Source of the DNA: PALSA-188 sp050746185
GTDB lineage: Bacteria; Acidobacteriota; Terriglobia; Terriglobales; Acidobacteriaceae
DNA: 64,000 bases
Assembly (NCBI GenBank): GCA_050746185.1
Contig: JBOGLA010000038.1
Span: forward strand, 62,001-126,000
Direction: 5' to 3'
In this document: one piece after another, positions 1-8,737 of the stretch
How the letters are laid out: every line of letters starts with the position of its first letter
Numbering within the stretch: position 1 is the first letter of the stretch
Made by a program: the position numbers and the translations under genes
Notes under the pieces: model-generated
What the model was told of the DNA's origin: nothing
Databases searched by the model: none
The model's input: only the letters and a program-made list of their open reading frames with translations

Positions 1-1841
1 CCACGCTGCCGGTGCCGAATACCGACCGCGCTGACATACGTGTTGAGGCGACGCTGCGCAACATTGATCAACACGCTGTAACCGGGACGCTGCACGGGAG
101 CTTCGGTGATGTTCATTTTGAAACGCGCGTGACCATACCAGCCCGCTCCGACGCCAACGTGAATCTCGATCCGTCAACTGTGCCGGAACTTCGGCTGATG
201 AATCCGAAACTATGGTGGCCGGCGGGGTATGGCGATCCCAATCTTTACGACGTCAAACTGTCATTCGAGACCGCCGCCGGAGAAATCTCAGACAGCACGA
301 CTTTTCGCAGCGGCGTCCGGCAGTTTACTTACAGCGATGAAGGCGGCGCGCTCCGGATTTTTATCAACGGGCGGCGCTTCATCCCACGTGGAGGCAATTG
401 GGGATTTTCGGAGTCCATGTTGCGGTATCGTGCGCGCGAGTACGACGCTGCGCTGCGATACCACAAAGAAATGAATTTCAACATGATTCGCAACTGGGTC
501 GGCCAGACGCCGGATAACGCTTTTTACGATGCATGCGACAAGTATGGAATCGTGGTTTGGCAGGATTTCTGGCTGGCAAACCCATACGACGGCCCTGACC
601 CGAACGATGACGATCTCTTTCTGCGAAATGCGAAAGACACTATCGAGCGAATTCGAAACCATCCCTCGGTCGGGCTTTTTTGCGGGCGCAATGAAGGGAA
701 CCCTCCTCCGCCGTTGGAATCAGATATCGAGAAACTGCTCTCAGATCTCGATCCCGCGCTGCGATATTTTCCCAGTTCAGCTTCGGGCGTAGTGAGCGGC
801 GGTGGTCCGTATCGTGCTATGCCGGATAAATTTTATTTTGAGCATCGTGCCACCGAAAAACTGCACAGCGAATTGGGCATGCCCAACATCGTTTCCCTGG
901 ACAGCCTGAAACAAATGATGCCGGAAGCCGGCCAATGGCCCATTGGCGACGATTGGGGCATGCACGACTTCACCTCATCCGGCGCGCAGTCCGGCTCTTC
1001 TTACGAAGCCTTGATTGAACGGAGCTACGGCCACGCCGGCAATGCCGCGGATTGGGACCAACTCGCGCAGTTCGAAAACTACGATGGTTATCGGGCCATG
1101 TTCGAGGCACAAAGTAAGAATCGCATGGGATTGCTGCTGTGGATGAGCCATCCCGCGTGGCCTTCATTTGTCTGGCAGACCTACGATTATTATTTCGATC
1201 CAACCGCCGCTTACTTTGGGTCAAAGAAAGCGTCGGAACCGCTTCACATTCAATGGAACCCCGTTACCGATAATGTCGAAGTGGTGAACTACAGCGCAGG
1301 CAACCGCTCCAGCCTGTCGGCAAAAGTGGAAATCCTGAATATGGACGGCTCGGTGCAATGGCAAAAGAGCTCAATGCTGGACAGCGCCGAAGACAGCGTT
1401 GCGGCCCCGATCAAGATTGAATTTCCGCCGAAGCTGACGCCGGTGCATTTCATCCAATTGAAACTGATGCAGGGCAGCACGCTGATCTCCGAAAACTTCT
1501 ATTGGCGGGGAGTGGAAGAAGGGAATTATCAGGACCTTCGTAAACTGCCTCTTGTCGAAATCGAAGCGGCTACTCACGTCGAGCAACAAGGCAGCGAGTG
1601 GATGATGACAACCGTCTTGAACAATTCGTCGAACCAGCCTGCATTGATGGTGCGGGTGAAGGCAATTCGAACGACCAGCCAGGACCGGATTTTGCCCGCG
1701 ATCTACAGCGACAATTACGTCGCATTGATGCCCGGAGAGTCACGAACCATCGAGACGGAAGTGGAAGACGCTGACACCCGCGGCGAAACGCCGGGAATTG
1801 CAGTGGAAGGATTCAATGTCGGTGTGGTGTCGCAGAGGTGA
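1..1841 (+). CDS. Glycoside hydrolase family 2 (exo-beta-glucosaminidase/mannosidase-like), 5' partial
   Basis: The reading frame is open to the left edge, so the N-terminal sugar-binding domain is missing. From the GTG at 12, about 609 residues remain. The order fits GH2: an immunoglobulin-like sandwich (roughly residues 1-110), a TIM barrel (about 115-400) and C-terminal beta-sandwich domains. The barrel has the GH2 acid/base motif CGRNEG (Glu228) and a likely nucleophile in SELG (Glu287). The wording resembles CsxA-type exo-beta-D-glucosaminidases and beta-mannosidases more than beta-galactosidases, but the substrate cannot be fixed. The stop lies 21 bp from the convergent S9 peptidase gene. 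Confidence 0.85.
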   Translation, partial: TLPVPNTDRADIRVEATLRNIDQHAVTGTLHGSFGDVHFETRVTIPARSDANVNLDPSTVPELRLMNPKLWWPAGYGDPNLYDVKLSFETAAGEISDSTTFRSGVRQFTYSDEGGALRIFINGRRFIPRGGNWGFSESMLRYRAREYDAALRYHKEMNFNMIRNWVGQTPDNAFYDACDKYGIVVWQDFWLANPYDGPDPNDDDLFLRNAKDTIERIRNHPSVGLFCGRNEGNPPPPLESDIEKLLSDLDPALRYFPSSASGVVSGGGPYRAMPDKFYFEHRATEKLHSELGMPNIVSLDSLKQMMPEAGQWPIGDDWGMHDFTSSGAQSGSSYEALIERSYGHAGNAADWDQLAQFENYDGYRAMFEAQSKNRMGLLLWMSHPAWPSFVWQTYDYYFDPTAAYFGSKKASEPLHIQWNPVTDNVEVVNYSAGNRSSLSAKVEILNMDGSVQWQKSSMLDSAEDSVAAPIKIEFPPKLTPVHFIQLKLMQGSTLISENFYWRGVEEGNYQDLRKLPLVEIEAATHVEQQGSEWMMTTVLNNSSNQPALMVRVKAIRTTSQDRILPAIYSDNYVALMPGESRTIETEVEDADTRGETPGIAVEGFNVGVVSQR

Positions 1842-1862
1842 TGTGAAATTGAAGCCGGTCCC

Positions 1863-3911
1863 TCATTCGTTCAGCGAGCATCCGCAGTTTGCGGGCGGGA
1901 CGTGGGCCTTCAGGAAATCCGAGACGCGCTTGTAGGCGTCAATCTGATTTTCTATCCGCGCGAAACCGTGGCCTTCATTATCGTAAATTTTGTAATCGGC
2001 TTTTCCGCCCTGTTTCTTCACCGCGTCTACAACTTGAAGCGTCTCGCTCTTCGGACATCGCGGGTCATTGCCTCCCGCCAGCAGCAGCAACGGCGCCTTA
2101 ATCTTGTCCACAAAAAAGATTGGCGAGCGATCCTCGTACAAAGCCTTGTTCTTCACCGGATCACCCATCGTCGCCAAGTCCATTTCACGCAACACCGGAT
2201 CTTCGTTCTCGATCTCTGTGAAATAATTTACGAAGGGTACGATCGGAACGCCCGCCGCCCAAACCTCCGGCGCTTTAGTTACTCCCATCATGGTCAAATA
2301 GCCGCCGTAGCTGCCGCCCATGAGCGCGATTTTCTTCGCATCCACATAGCCGGTCTGCTTGAGCCAATCCGCCGCAGCCAGCACGTCCTGCAAATCCCCG
2401 CCGCCCATGTCGAACAGATTTGCGTCTTCAAAATCTTTGCCATAACCGGTCGAGCCGCGATAGTTAGGCGCGATCACCATGTATCCCTGATTGACGATAT
2501 GCTGAATAAAGCGATTGAACGAATCCATGGTCTGGGACTTTGGGCCGCCGTGAACATACACGATCGCGGCGTTCTGGCCGTTGCGAACCATGTTGTAGGT
2601 CAGATAAACGAAGGCGGAAATAGTCCATTTGCCGTCGCGGCTCGGATAGTGAACAAGCAGCGGAGTAACCATATCTTCCGAATGAACTCCAGCCACCAGC
2701 GCATGCGTAACCTGATGGGATTTGGATGGCGCGATGGAGTAAACCCAGATATCACGCGGGGAGGTCGCGCCATCGTGATAGTAGATAAGCCTCGATCCGT
2801 CCCGTGTAAACGCCGACGGCGAACCGCCCAGCGTGTTCACTCCCTCTGGCAGGGGCAGGGAAGCCGTTTTCCCCGTAAGCAGGCTGTGCAGATAAATGTT
2901 GACGTAGCCGTCGGTGTTCGCAGTCCATGTTACGTGCTTGCCGTCCGCAGAAAAGTTTCCGCCATCAATCTCCCATTTGTCGCGAGTGAGCCAGGTGATT
3001 TTGCCGGGGTGCACGACGCCTTTGGCGGAAACGGAAACATCCAGAACGCCGACATTTTCGTATCCGTTTTCCGCGTTGGAAGTGATGAGCACACGCATCC
3101 CTTCCGCGCCGGTGGTTACATCATTCGCCCGGTAAAGTTGCTCTCCCTCATGAGGGGTGAGCAGAGTTGATTTGCCGGTTGCGAAATCCGCAATAAGGAC
3201 ATTCGAATCCGTGCCTTTGGCTTGCTCCTGCGTATAAACGATTTGCCTGCCATCCCGCGACCAAATGGGACTGACGTTCATTTTGTCGTTCGGCGTGCCG
3301 GAGGTGATGTGCTTCGTGTCGCGCATGACGGTGTCATATACGTCAATCTCGAATACTGAAGACGTTTTCGGCTTCACCATGTACGCGAGATAACGCCCGT
3401 CGGGCGACCACGTGGGGTGTTCCTCCGCAATCTCGCGAGTATGCGTGAGGTTCACCACCATGCCGGTCTTCGGTGAAACCAGAAAAATATCCCATTGCTC
3501 GTCGCCGTCGTAGTCCGACATGTAGGCAATCCACTTTCCGTCGGGAGACCACGCCGGCTGCGTCTGCCGCTGATCGCTGACCGTGAGTTGCGTGGGCCAG
3601 CCGCCTTCCCACGGTACGAGCCATATATTGTTGCGCCCGCTGATATTCGATATGAAGGCAATCGTCTTCCCGCCGGGCGACCAAGTGCTGCTTCCGATGG
3701 CGCGAGTCATGTACAGCTTTTCGATGGAGAGGCTTTGCTGGTTCTGCTCAACCTGCGCGTTGGGCTTGCTGCTGATTTGCTTCGGGTCCGTAATGGCTTG
3801 AGGGGCGGGCAAGGTTTGGGCGGATAGAAGAGCGCTCATAGCGATAAAAAGGAAAAAGCAGATTCCTCGCGCCGAACGCAGGCGCCCGGAATGAGAATGT
3901 CTTAAAGTCAT
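1863..3911 (-). CDS. S9 family prolyl oligopeptidase-type peptidase, secreted
   Basis: This 682-residue protein starts with a signal peptide (about residues 1-31, ending ALLSAQ). It continues with a WD40-like PD40 beta-propeller, seen as repeated PxWSPDGKxIAY motifs between about 55 and 350. A C-terminal alpha/beta-hydrolase domain has the nucleophile motif GGSYGGY (Ser534), with Asp616 in GGNDPR and His648 in NEGHGF completing the triad. The length and order match dipeptidyl/acylaminoacyl-peptidase-like S9 enzymes, which cleave short peptides after export. A long open frame on the opposite strand (1902-3170) is a shadow of this gene. Confidence 0.93.
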   Translation of the reverse strand: MTLRHSHSGRLRSARGICFFLFIAMSALLSAQTLPAPQAITDPKQISSKPNAQVEQNQQSLSIEKLYMTRAIGSSTWSPGGKTIAFISNISGRNNIWLVPWEGGWPTQLTVSDQRQTQPAWSPDGKWIAYMSDYDGDEQWDIFLVSPKTGMVVNLTHTREIAEEHPTWSPDGRYLAYMVKPKTSSVFEIDVYDTVMRDTKHITSGTPNDKMNVSPIWSRDGRQIVYTQEQAKGTDSNVLIADFATGKSTLLTPHEGEQLYRANDVTTGAEGMRVLITSNAENGYENVGVLDVSVSAKGVVHPGKITWLTRDKWEIDGGNFSADGKHVTWTANTDGYVNIYLHSLLTGKTASLPLPEGVNTLGGSPSAFTRDGSRLIYYHDGATSPRDIWVYSIAPSKSHQVTHALVAGVHSEDMVTPLLVHYPSRDGKWTISAFVYLTYNMVRNGQNAAIVYVHGGPKSQTMDSFNRFIQHIVNQGYMVIAPNYRGSTGYGKDFEDANLFDMGGGDLQDVLAAADWLKQTGYVDAKKIALMGGSYGGYLTMMGVTKAPEVWAAGVPIVPFVNYFTEIENEDPVLREMDLATMGDPVKNKALYEDRSPIFFVDKIKAPLLLLAGGNDPRCPKSETLQVVDAVKKQGGKADYKIYDNEGHGFARIENQIDAYKRVSDFLKAHVPPANCGCSLNE

Positions 3912-3927
3912 CGGAATGATTCGCCGC

Positions 3928-5148
3928 CTACCTGGCTATCACCGCCGACGGCTGCGAGGGCGTGGTTACCGGACTGCCCGAAACGTTCAACTGACCGGTT
4001 GTCGTATTCAACGAAAAAACCGATATGGAACTTCCGTTTAGATTGGGTACATACATAAAGTCAGTTCCGGCGACGGTCGCTGTGGCCGGGCTTCCGGAGC
4101 GGATAGCCAGCGAAACCGGGCTGCCTCCCGCGGAAATCATGCCCGGCGTCAGCGCGGTCAGTACGCCGGTACCTGAGCTCCACGAATACTCCGACACCTG
4201 GTTTGACTGCTTGTCGGCGGCGTAAAGAGAGGGCGCGGTCGGGTCCATGGCAATCGCAACGGGTCCTGGCTGAGCCGGGAATGGCGATCCGGTGAGCGGG
4301 GTCAGTACTCCGTTTGGAGTCGTGCAGCCAGTGCCGTTGGCAGCATCACAAATCGCAAAGCCGCTGATGTTGTTTGAGCCGGTGTTAGCCACGTAAAGAT
4401 ATTGGCCCCCGGCGACGTTGGTTTGCGCGACCGAAACAAAGACGGCAGATGGTGAAAGACCGACAGAAGTGCTGCTCAACTGAGTCAACGCTCCCGAGCT
4501 CGATATTTGGAACGAAGTCACCGTATTCGCGAACTGATTGGCAACGTACAGGTAGTTGCCGGAAGCGCTCACCGCTGCCGATACCGGTCCAGTGCCGATA
4601 TTGCCTCCGTTTGTCTCGGTCGAGAATGGCGACCCCGTGACCGGCGCGAGCGTGGTGCCGCTGACTGAGAAAACAGAGATTGACCCTCCCTGAGCGCCGG
4701 GTGGCGTGAGGTCGAAGCTCCCCTGATTGGCCACGAACAAAAACGTGCCCGCGGGATTGATCGCCATTCCTAATGGAGTGGGACCGGCCATGGTCATGGT
4801 TCCCTGCGGTGCAAGCGTTCCATCGCTATTGATCTTGTACGCGGATATCCCGCCGCCGGTAGATTGAGTTCCTGTACCGCTGCCCGATACGAAAAGGGCG
4901 TCGCCCTTGGGAGTGATCACGATGGACGTGGGAGTGCTCGAAGTCCCCACCGCACTGCCATTTAAGCTCAGCGATCCATTCGTAGTGTTAATTGTGTAAG
5001 CCTGAACCGTTGTGTTCCCTTGAGCGGTCAGCCACAGGTAACCCGTCACTCCAGTAGAAGACGGAGAGTTGCTGGTCGAACAGCTCATCGAAAGCGCCGC
5101 CAGAAGCATCAGCGCCGGAAACCCAAACCCGCGAAGACTCATTCCCAT
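3928..5148 (-). CDS. Lactonase-like beta-propeller lipoprotein
   Basis: The 406-residue protein has a hydrophobic leader ending LSMSC (Cys23), so it is probably a lipoprotein, although the lipobox is imperfect. The rest is Gly/Ser/Thr-rich with repeated blades of the type YLYVANxxSNxVSxFxI, as in the seven-bladed 6-phosphogluconolactonase/YVTN family common in Acidobacteriota. No catalytic residues can be assigned, and a binding or surface role is as likely as enzymatic lactonase activity. It lies 16 bp upstream of the S9 peptidase on the same strand, so the two may be co-transcribed. Confidence 0.75.
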   Translation of the reverse strand: MGMSLRGFGFPALMLLAALSMSCSTSNSPSSTGVTGYLWLTAQGNTTVQAYTINTTNGSLSLNGSAVGTSSTPTSIVITPKGDALFVSGSGTGTQSTGGGISAYKINSDGTLAPQGTMTMAGPTPLGMAINPAGTFLFVANQGSFDLTPPGAQGGSISVFSVSGTTLAPVTGSPFSTETNGGNIGTGPVSAAVSASGNYLYVANQFANTVTSFQISSSGALTQLSSTSVGLSPSAVFVSVAQTNVAGGQYLYVANTGSNNISGFAICDAANGTGCTTPNGVLTPLTGSPFPAQPGPVAIAMDPTAPSLYAADKQSNQVSEYSWSSGTGVLTALTPGMISAGGSPVSLAIRSGSPATATVAGTDFMYVPNLNGSSISVFSLNTTTGQLNVSGSPVTTPSQPSAVIAR

Positions 5149-5350
5149 TTTTCTCCCGTAAATCCAAGGCCGGAAAGGCGCAGAGCGCCCGCATCGAATG
5201 CAAATATTATAGGAGTTACCTCCATTTGTTTATCAGGAATGAGGGGTAAGAGCAAACCTGCATACGGTTGGATGCGCTTCGATCCTGCATCAACCGGGAA
5301 AACCAGGCGCGCCTTGGCGGCCTGGATGACATTGCCCTTCAGTGGTCATA

Positions 5351-5389
5351 GAATCGAACTTCGGAATCGAATTTCGGAATCGAATTTCG
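5351..5389. repeat. Three tandem 13-bp repeats before the E1-beta gene
   Basis: The unit GAATCGAATTTCG occurs at 5364-5376 and 5377-5389, and a copy with one change (GAATCGAACTTCG) at 5351-5363. The array ends 16 bp before the start codon at 5406. It could be an iterated regulator-binding site or simple slippage. The rest of the divergent gap 5149-5405 shows nothing recognisable apart from presumed promoters. Confidence 0.6.
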
Positions 5390-5405
5390 CGAGGCCTTAA
5401 AAACC

Positions 5406-6380
5406 ATGCCGCAACTTACCTATCTCGAAGCAATTCGCCAGGGAATATGGGAGGAGATGGAGCGCGATCCCACCGTGTTTTGTCTCGGTGAAGACATTGG
5501 CATCTACGGCGGCGCCTTCAAAGTTACCGACGGATTCATTGACCGCTTCGGCCCCGAGCGCGTCATTGACACGCCCATTGCTGAATCAGCGATTGTGGGC
5601 GCGGCTTTCGGCGCATCGCTCACCGGCATGCGGCCTGTCGCCGAATTTCAATTCATGGATTTTATTGGTTGCGCATTTAACCAGATCACCAATATGGTTG
5701 CCAAAACCCATTACCTCTGGGGACCGCCCGCTCCTCTCGTGCTTCGCGGCCCCAGCGGCGGCAATGTTCATGGGGGCCCTTTCCACTCGCAGAATAATGA
5801 AATGTATTTCGTGCATACGCCCGGCCTGAAGGTGGTTTGTCCAGCCACGGCCTACGACGCAAAGGGGCTGATAAAAGCGTCTATTCGTGACAACAACCCG
5901 GTTATTTTTTTTGAGCACAAATACCTTTACCGCCGTATCAAAGAAGACGTTCCCGCCGAAGACTACGTCGTGCCCCTGGGCCAGGCACGGATTGCCCGCG
6001 AAGGCCGCGATCTGAGCATCATTACTTACGCCGCCATGGTCTATGTGGCGCTTGAAGCTGCGGAGATTCTTGCGAAGGAAGGAATCGGCGTCGAGATTTT
6101 GGACCTGCGAACCCTATCCCCTCTCGATCACGAAGCGATTGTTGCGACCGTGCGCAAGACCAATAAAGTGGTTCTGCTTCACGAAGACGTCCGCACCGGG
6201 GGAATTGCCGGAGAACTGACCGCGATCATCAACGAAGAAGCCTTTGACGAACTCGACGGTCCGATCGTCCGCATCACCGCCATGGATACTCCGGTTCCTT
6301 TTTCTCCACCACAGGAAGAGTACTTTCTTCCTAAAGTCAGCGACGTGGTGCGCGAGGCTCGCAAACTGAAGGCTTATTGA
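5406..6380 (+). CDS. 2-oxoacid dehydrogenase E1 component, beta subunit
   Basis: At 324 residues this has the standard length for an E1-beta subunit (pyruvate, acetoin or branched-chain type). It has the thiamine-diphosphate site motif GEDIG (Glu29, Asp30) and TPIAE with Glu60, the residue that normally contacts the cofactor. With an alpha subunit it would decarboxylate a 2-oxoacid and pass the acyl group to the lipoyl arm of E2. No alpha subunit is adjacent, which is unusual, so it must lie elsewhere. The matching E2 gene lies 0.9 kb downstream. GAGG precedes the ATG. Substrate specificity cannot be read from the sequence. Confidence 0.9.
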   Translation: MPQLTYLEAIRQGIWEEMERDPTVFCLGEDIGIYGGAFKVTDGFIDRFGPERVIDTPIAESAIVGAAFGASLTGMRPVAEFQFMDFIGCAFNQITNMVAKTHYLWGPPAPLVLRGPSGGNVHGGPFHSQNNEMYFVHTPGLKVVCPATAYDAKGLIKASIRDNNPVIFFEHKYLYRRIKEDVPAEDYVVPLGQARIAREGRDLSIITYAAMVYVALEAAEILAKEGIGVEILDLRTLSPLDHEAIVATVRKTNKVVLLHEDVRTGGIAGELTAIINEEAFDELDGPIVRITAMDTPVPFSPPQEEYFLPKVSDVVREARKLKAY

Positions 6381-6466
6381 GCTTAAACCGGGCGAAAGGT
6401 GCGGCAGTTTGCCTTGTCGCATATACTCGGCAGGTTCCAGGGGAAGCCCGATAAACGGAGGGCAAA

Positions 6467-7021
6467 ATGCGAAACTTCATTCTAGGAATCATCGTCGCTT
6501 TGCTGGCGCTCATTCTCGGCGGCTTAGCCTTTCTTTCTTTCGGACTCATGCCCACAAATGCCGATGCTACGCCTCCGCGCATCGAGCGGACGATTGCAAA
6601 CAGCGCGATGGACGCTTCGATGAATCGCCGCGCTCCCCAGATCATTAATCCCCTTCCACCAACCGACGAAAATCTGATTGACGGCATGAAGATATACACC
6701 ATGAACTGTTCCGTCTGCCACGGCACTCTCGACCAAAAACCGAGTCCCCTGGAACATTCGCTTTATCCGCCGCCCCCTCAACTTATTCTTCATCCGCTTG
6801 ATGATCCCGAATGGCACACGTTCTATGCGGTTCGTACCGGGGTGCGGTACACCGGTATGCCGTCGTGGAGCAAAACATTGAGCACCGAGGATATGTGGAA
6901 GGTGACCGCATTTCTTTCGCAGATCGAGAAGCTTTCACCCGCCGTGCAGGATTACTGGAAAAAAACCTACGGCGTAGCCCCGCAAATCGGTGATGCGAGC
7001 CAGCATGACCCCATGCATTGA
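6467..7021 (+). CDS. Membrane-anchored c-type cytochrome
   Basis: The 184-residue protein opens with an uncleaved or signal-anchor helix (about residues 4-28) and carries one haem-binding motif CSVCH (Cys81, Cys84, His85). A probable axial Met is at 131 in YTGMPSW. It ends soon after a typical mono-haem fold, so it should be a periplasm-facing electron carrier of the cytochrome cbb3/quinol-oxidase-associated type. A clear GGAGGG lies just upstream of the ATG. It sits between E1-beta and E2 genes with no obvious functional link to them. Confidence 0.85.
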   Translation: MRNFILGIIVALLALILGGLAFLSFGLMPTNADATPPRIERTIANSAMDASMNRRAPQIINPLPPTDENLIDGMKIYTMNCSVCHGTLDQKPSPLEHSLYPPPPQLILHPLDDPEWHTFYAVRTGVRYTGMPSWSKTLSTEDMWKVTAFLSQIEKLSPAVQDYWKKTYGVAPQIGDASQHDPMH

Positions 7022-7073
7022 TCTCGAACTAACGCCGCGTAGGGACGGACTTCAACCGACGATGCACGCGTAG

Positions 7074-7113
7074 GGACGGCCGCCACCGGCCGTCCAGCCG
7101 AGCAACGCTCGGC
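7074..7113. repeat. Composite two-hairpin REP-like repeat, copy 1
   Basis: Two perfect stems lie side by side. GGACGGCCG pairs with CGGCCGTCC (7074-7082/7087-7095), and GCCGAGC pairs with GCTCGGC (7097-7103/7107-7113). The same two-stem module occurs in the opposite orientation at 19751-19791. It lies between the cytochrome and E2 genes; the rest of 7022-7303 shows nothing else recognisable. Confidence 0.75.
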
Positions 7114-7303
7114 ACGACCCGGTCCCTTGTCATCGTATGCATTGCAACCAGTGGCGCCGACATCCTGAGCCGGGTTGAATACAATCTCAGCGCGAGCCAA
7201 CATCTTTCGCACGGAACCTCTTCACGGGCCATTGCCCCGTGCTCCTTTCTATATAATGAAAAGTTCGCGCTTGAGATTGATTTCGTCCTATTGGGAAGGA
7301 ACT

Positions 7304-8590
7304 ATGCCGACAGAAATTGTAATGCCCCAGATGGGAGAATCCATCGTTGAGGGAACCATAACCAAATGGCTTAAAAAGCCCGGCGACAAAATTCAACGCG
7401 ACGAGCCTTTGTTCGAAATTTCCACGGACAAGGTGGACGCGGAAATTCCCGCGCCGGCCTCCGGCGTTCTTCAGGACATCCGCGTCAACGAAGGCAGCAC
7501 CGTGCAGGTGAACACCGTCGTCGGGACCATCGTCGGCGACGGCGAAGCCGGCGCTTCCGTAAAGCCCGCTGCGTCACAACCCGCGGCGGATGTGCCCGAG
7601 AAAAAGAAGGAAAGCGCCCCCCGGCAGGAGGCGCATGCAACGGAGAAACCGCCAACCGCGCGGGAAGCGGAAGATGACGACCAAACCCGATCCTCGCCCC
7701 TCGTCCGGAAAATGGCTCGCGAACACAATATTGATCTTTCTCAAGTTCAGGGAACCGGCCTCGGCGGCCGCATTACCAAGCAGGATGTTCTGGCCTTTAT
7801 CGAAGGGAATGAATCAAGGGCAAGCTCTGCGCGTCCGCCCGCGCCTGCAACGGCGCCTTCGGCCCCGCGTGGGGCCGCTTCCATCCCCGGCGACCTGGTC
7901 CCATTAACCCAGATGCGCAAAATTATTGCGCAGCGGATGATCGAGTCGCGGCGCACCAGCGCTCACGTTCACTGCATGTTCGAAGTGGACATCACTTCGA
8001 TCGTGCATCTCCGCAATAAAATGAAATCCGCGTTCGAGCAGCGCAATGGCGTGCGGCTTACCTTCATGCCATTTTTTGTTCGCGCCGCCCTGATTGCGTT
8101 GCAGCAATTCCCGATCGTGAATGCTTCCATGGAAGGCGAAGCCATTCGCTATCACCGCAACGTAAACGTCGGAATTGCGGTGGCGCTCGATTGGGGTTTG
8201 ATCGTGCCTGTTCTCAAAAACGCGGGCGACCTCAATTTCCTGGGATTGCAGCGCGGAATCAGCGATCTCGGCGAGCGCGCGCGCTCCAAAAAACTCAAGC
8301 CTGAAGACGTCGAAGGTTCAACCTTCACCGTCACCAATCCCGGGCAGTTCGGCGCCGTGTTTGGATTGCCCATCATCAATCAGCCTAACTCGGCGATCAT
8401 GGGCGTCGGCGGCATCGGCAAGGCTCCGGTCGTCGTGACCGATAAAGAGGGCAACGATTCCATCGCAATTCGATCGCTGGTCCACCTCACGCTCGGATAC
8501 GATCATCGCGTGATTGATGGCGCGGTAGCAGATCAGTTTATGGCGCTGGTGAAGAAGACTCTCGAGAACTGGAGCGAAGAAGTCGGATAA
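7304..8590 (+). CDS. Dihydrolipoamide acyltransferase (E2) of a 2-oxoacid dehydrogenase complex
   Basis: The chosen start at 7304 (ATG after GGAAGGA) gives 428 residues beginning MPTEIVMPQMGES; a start at 7175 would add an unrelated 43-residue leader. The order is: lipoyl domain 1-78 with the lipoylated Lys43 in STDKVD, a charged Ala/Pro/Glu linker, a peripheral E1/E3-binding domain (about 128-168, SSPLVRKMAREHNID), and the catalytic acyltransferase core. His401 and Asp405 in HRVIDG are catalytic. It forms the core of the complex and transfers acyl groups to CoA. It pairs with the E1-beta gene upstream. Confidence 0.93.
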   Translation: MPTEIVMPQMGESIVEGTITKWLKKPGDKIQRDEPLFEISTDKVDAEIPAPASGVLQDIRVNEGSTVQVNTVVGTIVGDGEAGASVKPAASQPAADVPEKKKESAPRQEAHATEKPPTAREAEDDDQTRSSPLVRKMAREHNIDLSQVQGTGLGGRITKQDVLAFIEGNESRASSARPPAPATAPSAPRGAASIPGDLVPLTQMRKIIAQRMIESRRTSAHVHCMFEVDITSIVHLRNKMKSAFEQRNGVRLTFMPFFVRAALIALQQFPIVNASMEGEAIRYHRNVNVGIAVALDWGLIVPVLKNAGDLNFLGLQRGISDLGERARSKKLKPEDVEGSTFTVTNPGQFGAVFGLPIINQPNSAIMGVGGIGKAPVVVTDKEGNDSIAIRSLVHLTLGYDHRVIDGAVADQFMALVKKTLENWSEEVG

Positions 8591-8655
8591 GCTGGACAAC
8601 CCGGCACCTTGTCGTTGAGCGAATACCTAAAATTCCCGACCCCACGTCATCCAGA

Positions 8656-8671
8656 GCGAGCGAAAGCTCGC
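8656..8671. repeat. Short GAAA-loop hairpin in the gap before the PIG-L gene
   Basis: GCGAGC and GCTCGC pair around a GAAA loop. It lies in a stretch (about 8640-8700) that reads like a dispersed intergenic repeat. Its role is unknown; it could form a small stem in the leader of the downstream gene. Confidence 0.4.
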
Positions 8672-8737
8672 GAAGGATTCCCGTCCTCCCGACAACATGA
8701 AGGACAGTCGTCGCGACATACCGCGCTAGAATCAGAC

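Noticed and set aside
1902..3170. Long open frame of 422 codons on the plus strand
   Set aside because: It lies antisense to the S9 peptidase, whose motifs and signal peptide are clear. Its own translation has no recognisable domain.
5020..5400. 126-codon plus-strand frame upstream of E1-beta, considered as a missing E1-alpha remnant
   Set aside because: Its translation is Arg/Pro-rich with no thiamine-diphosphate motif, and it is largely antisense to the lipoprotein signal region.
7175..7303. N-terminal extension of the E2 protein
   Set aside because: The extension has no lipoyl-domain similarity, and the ATG at 7304 has a strong ribosome site and begins the lipoyl domain.
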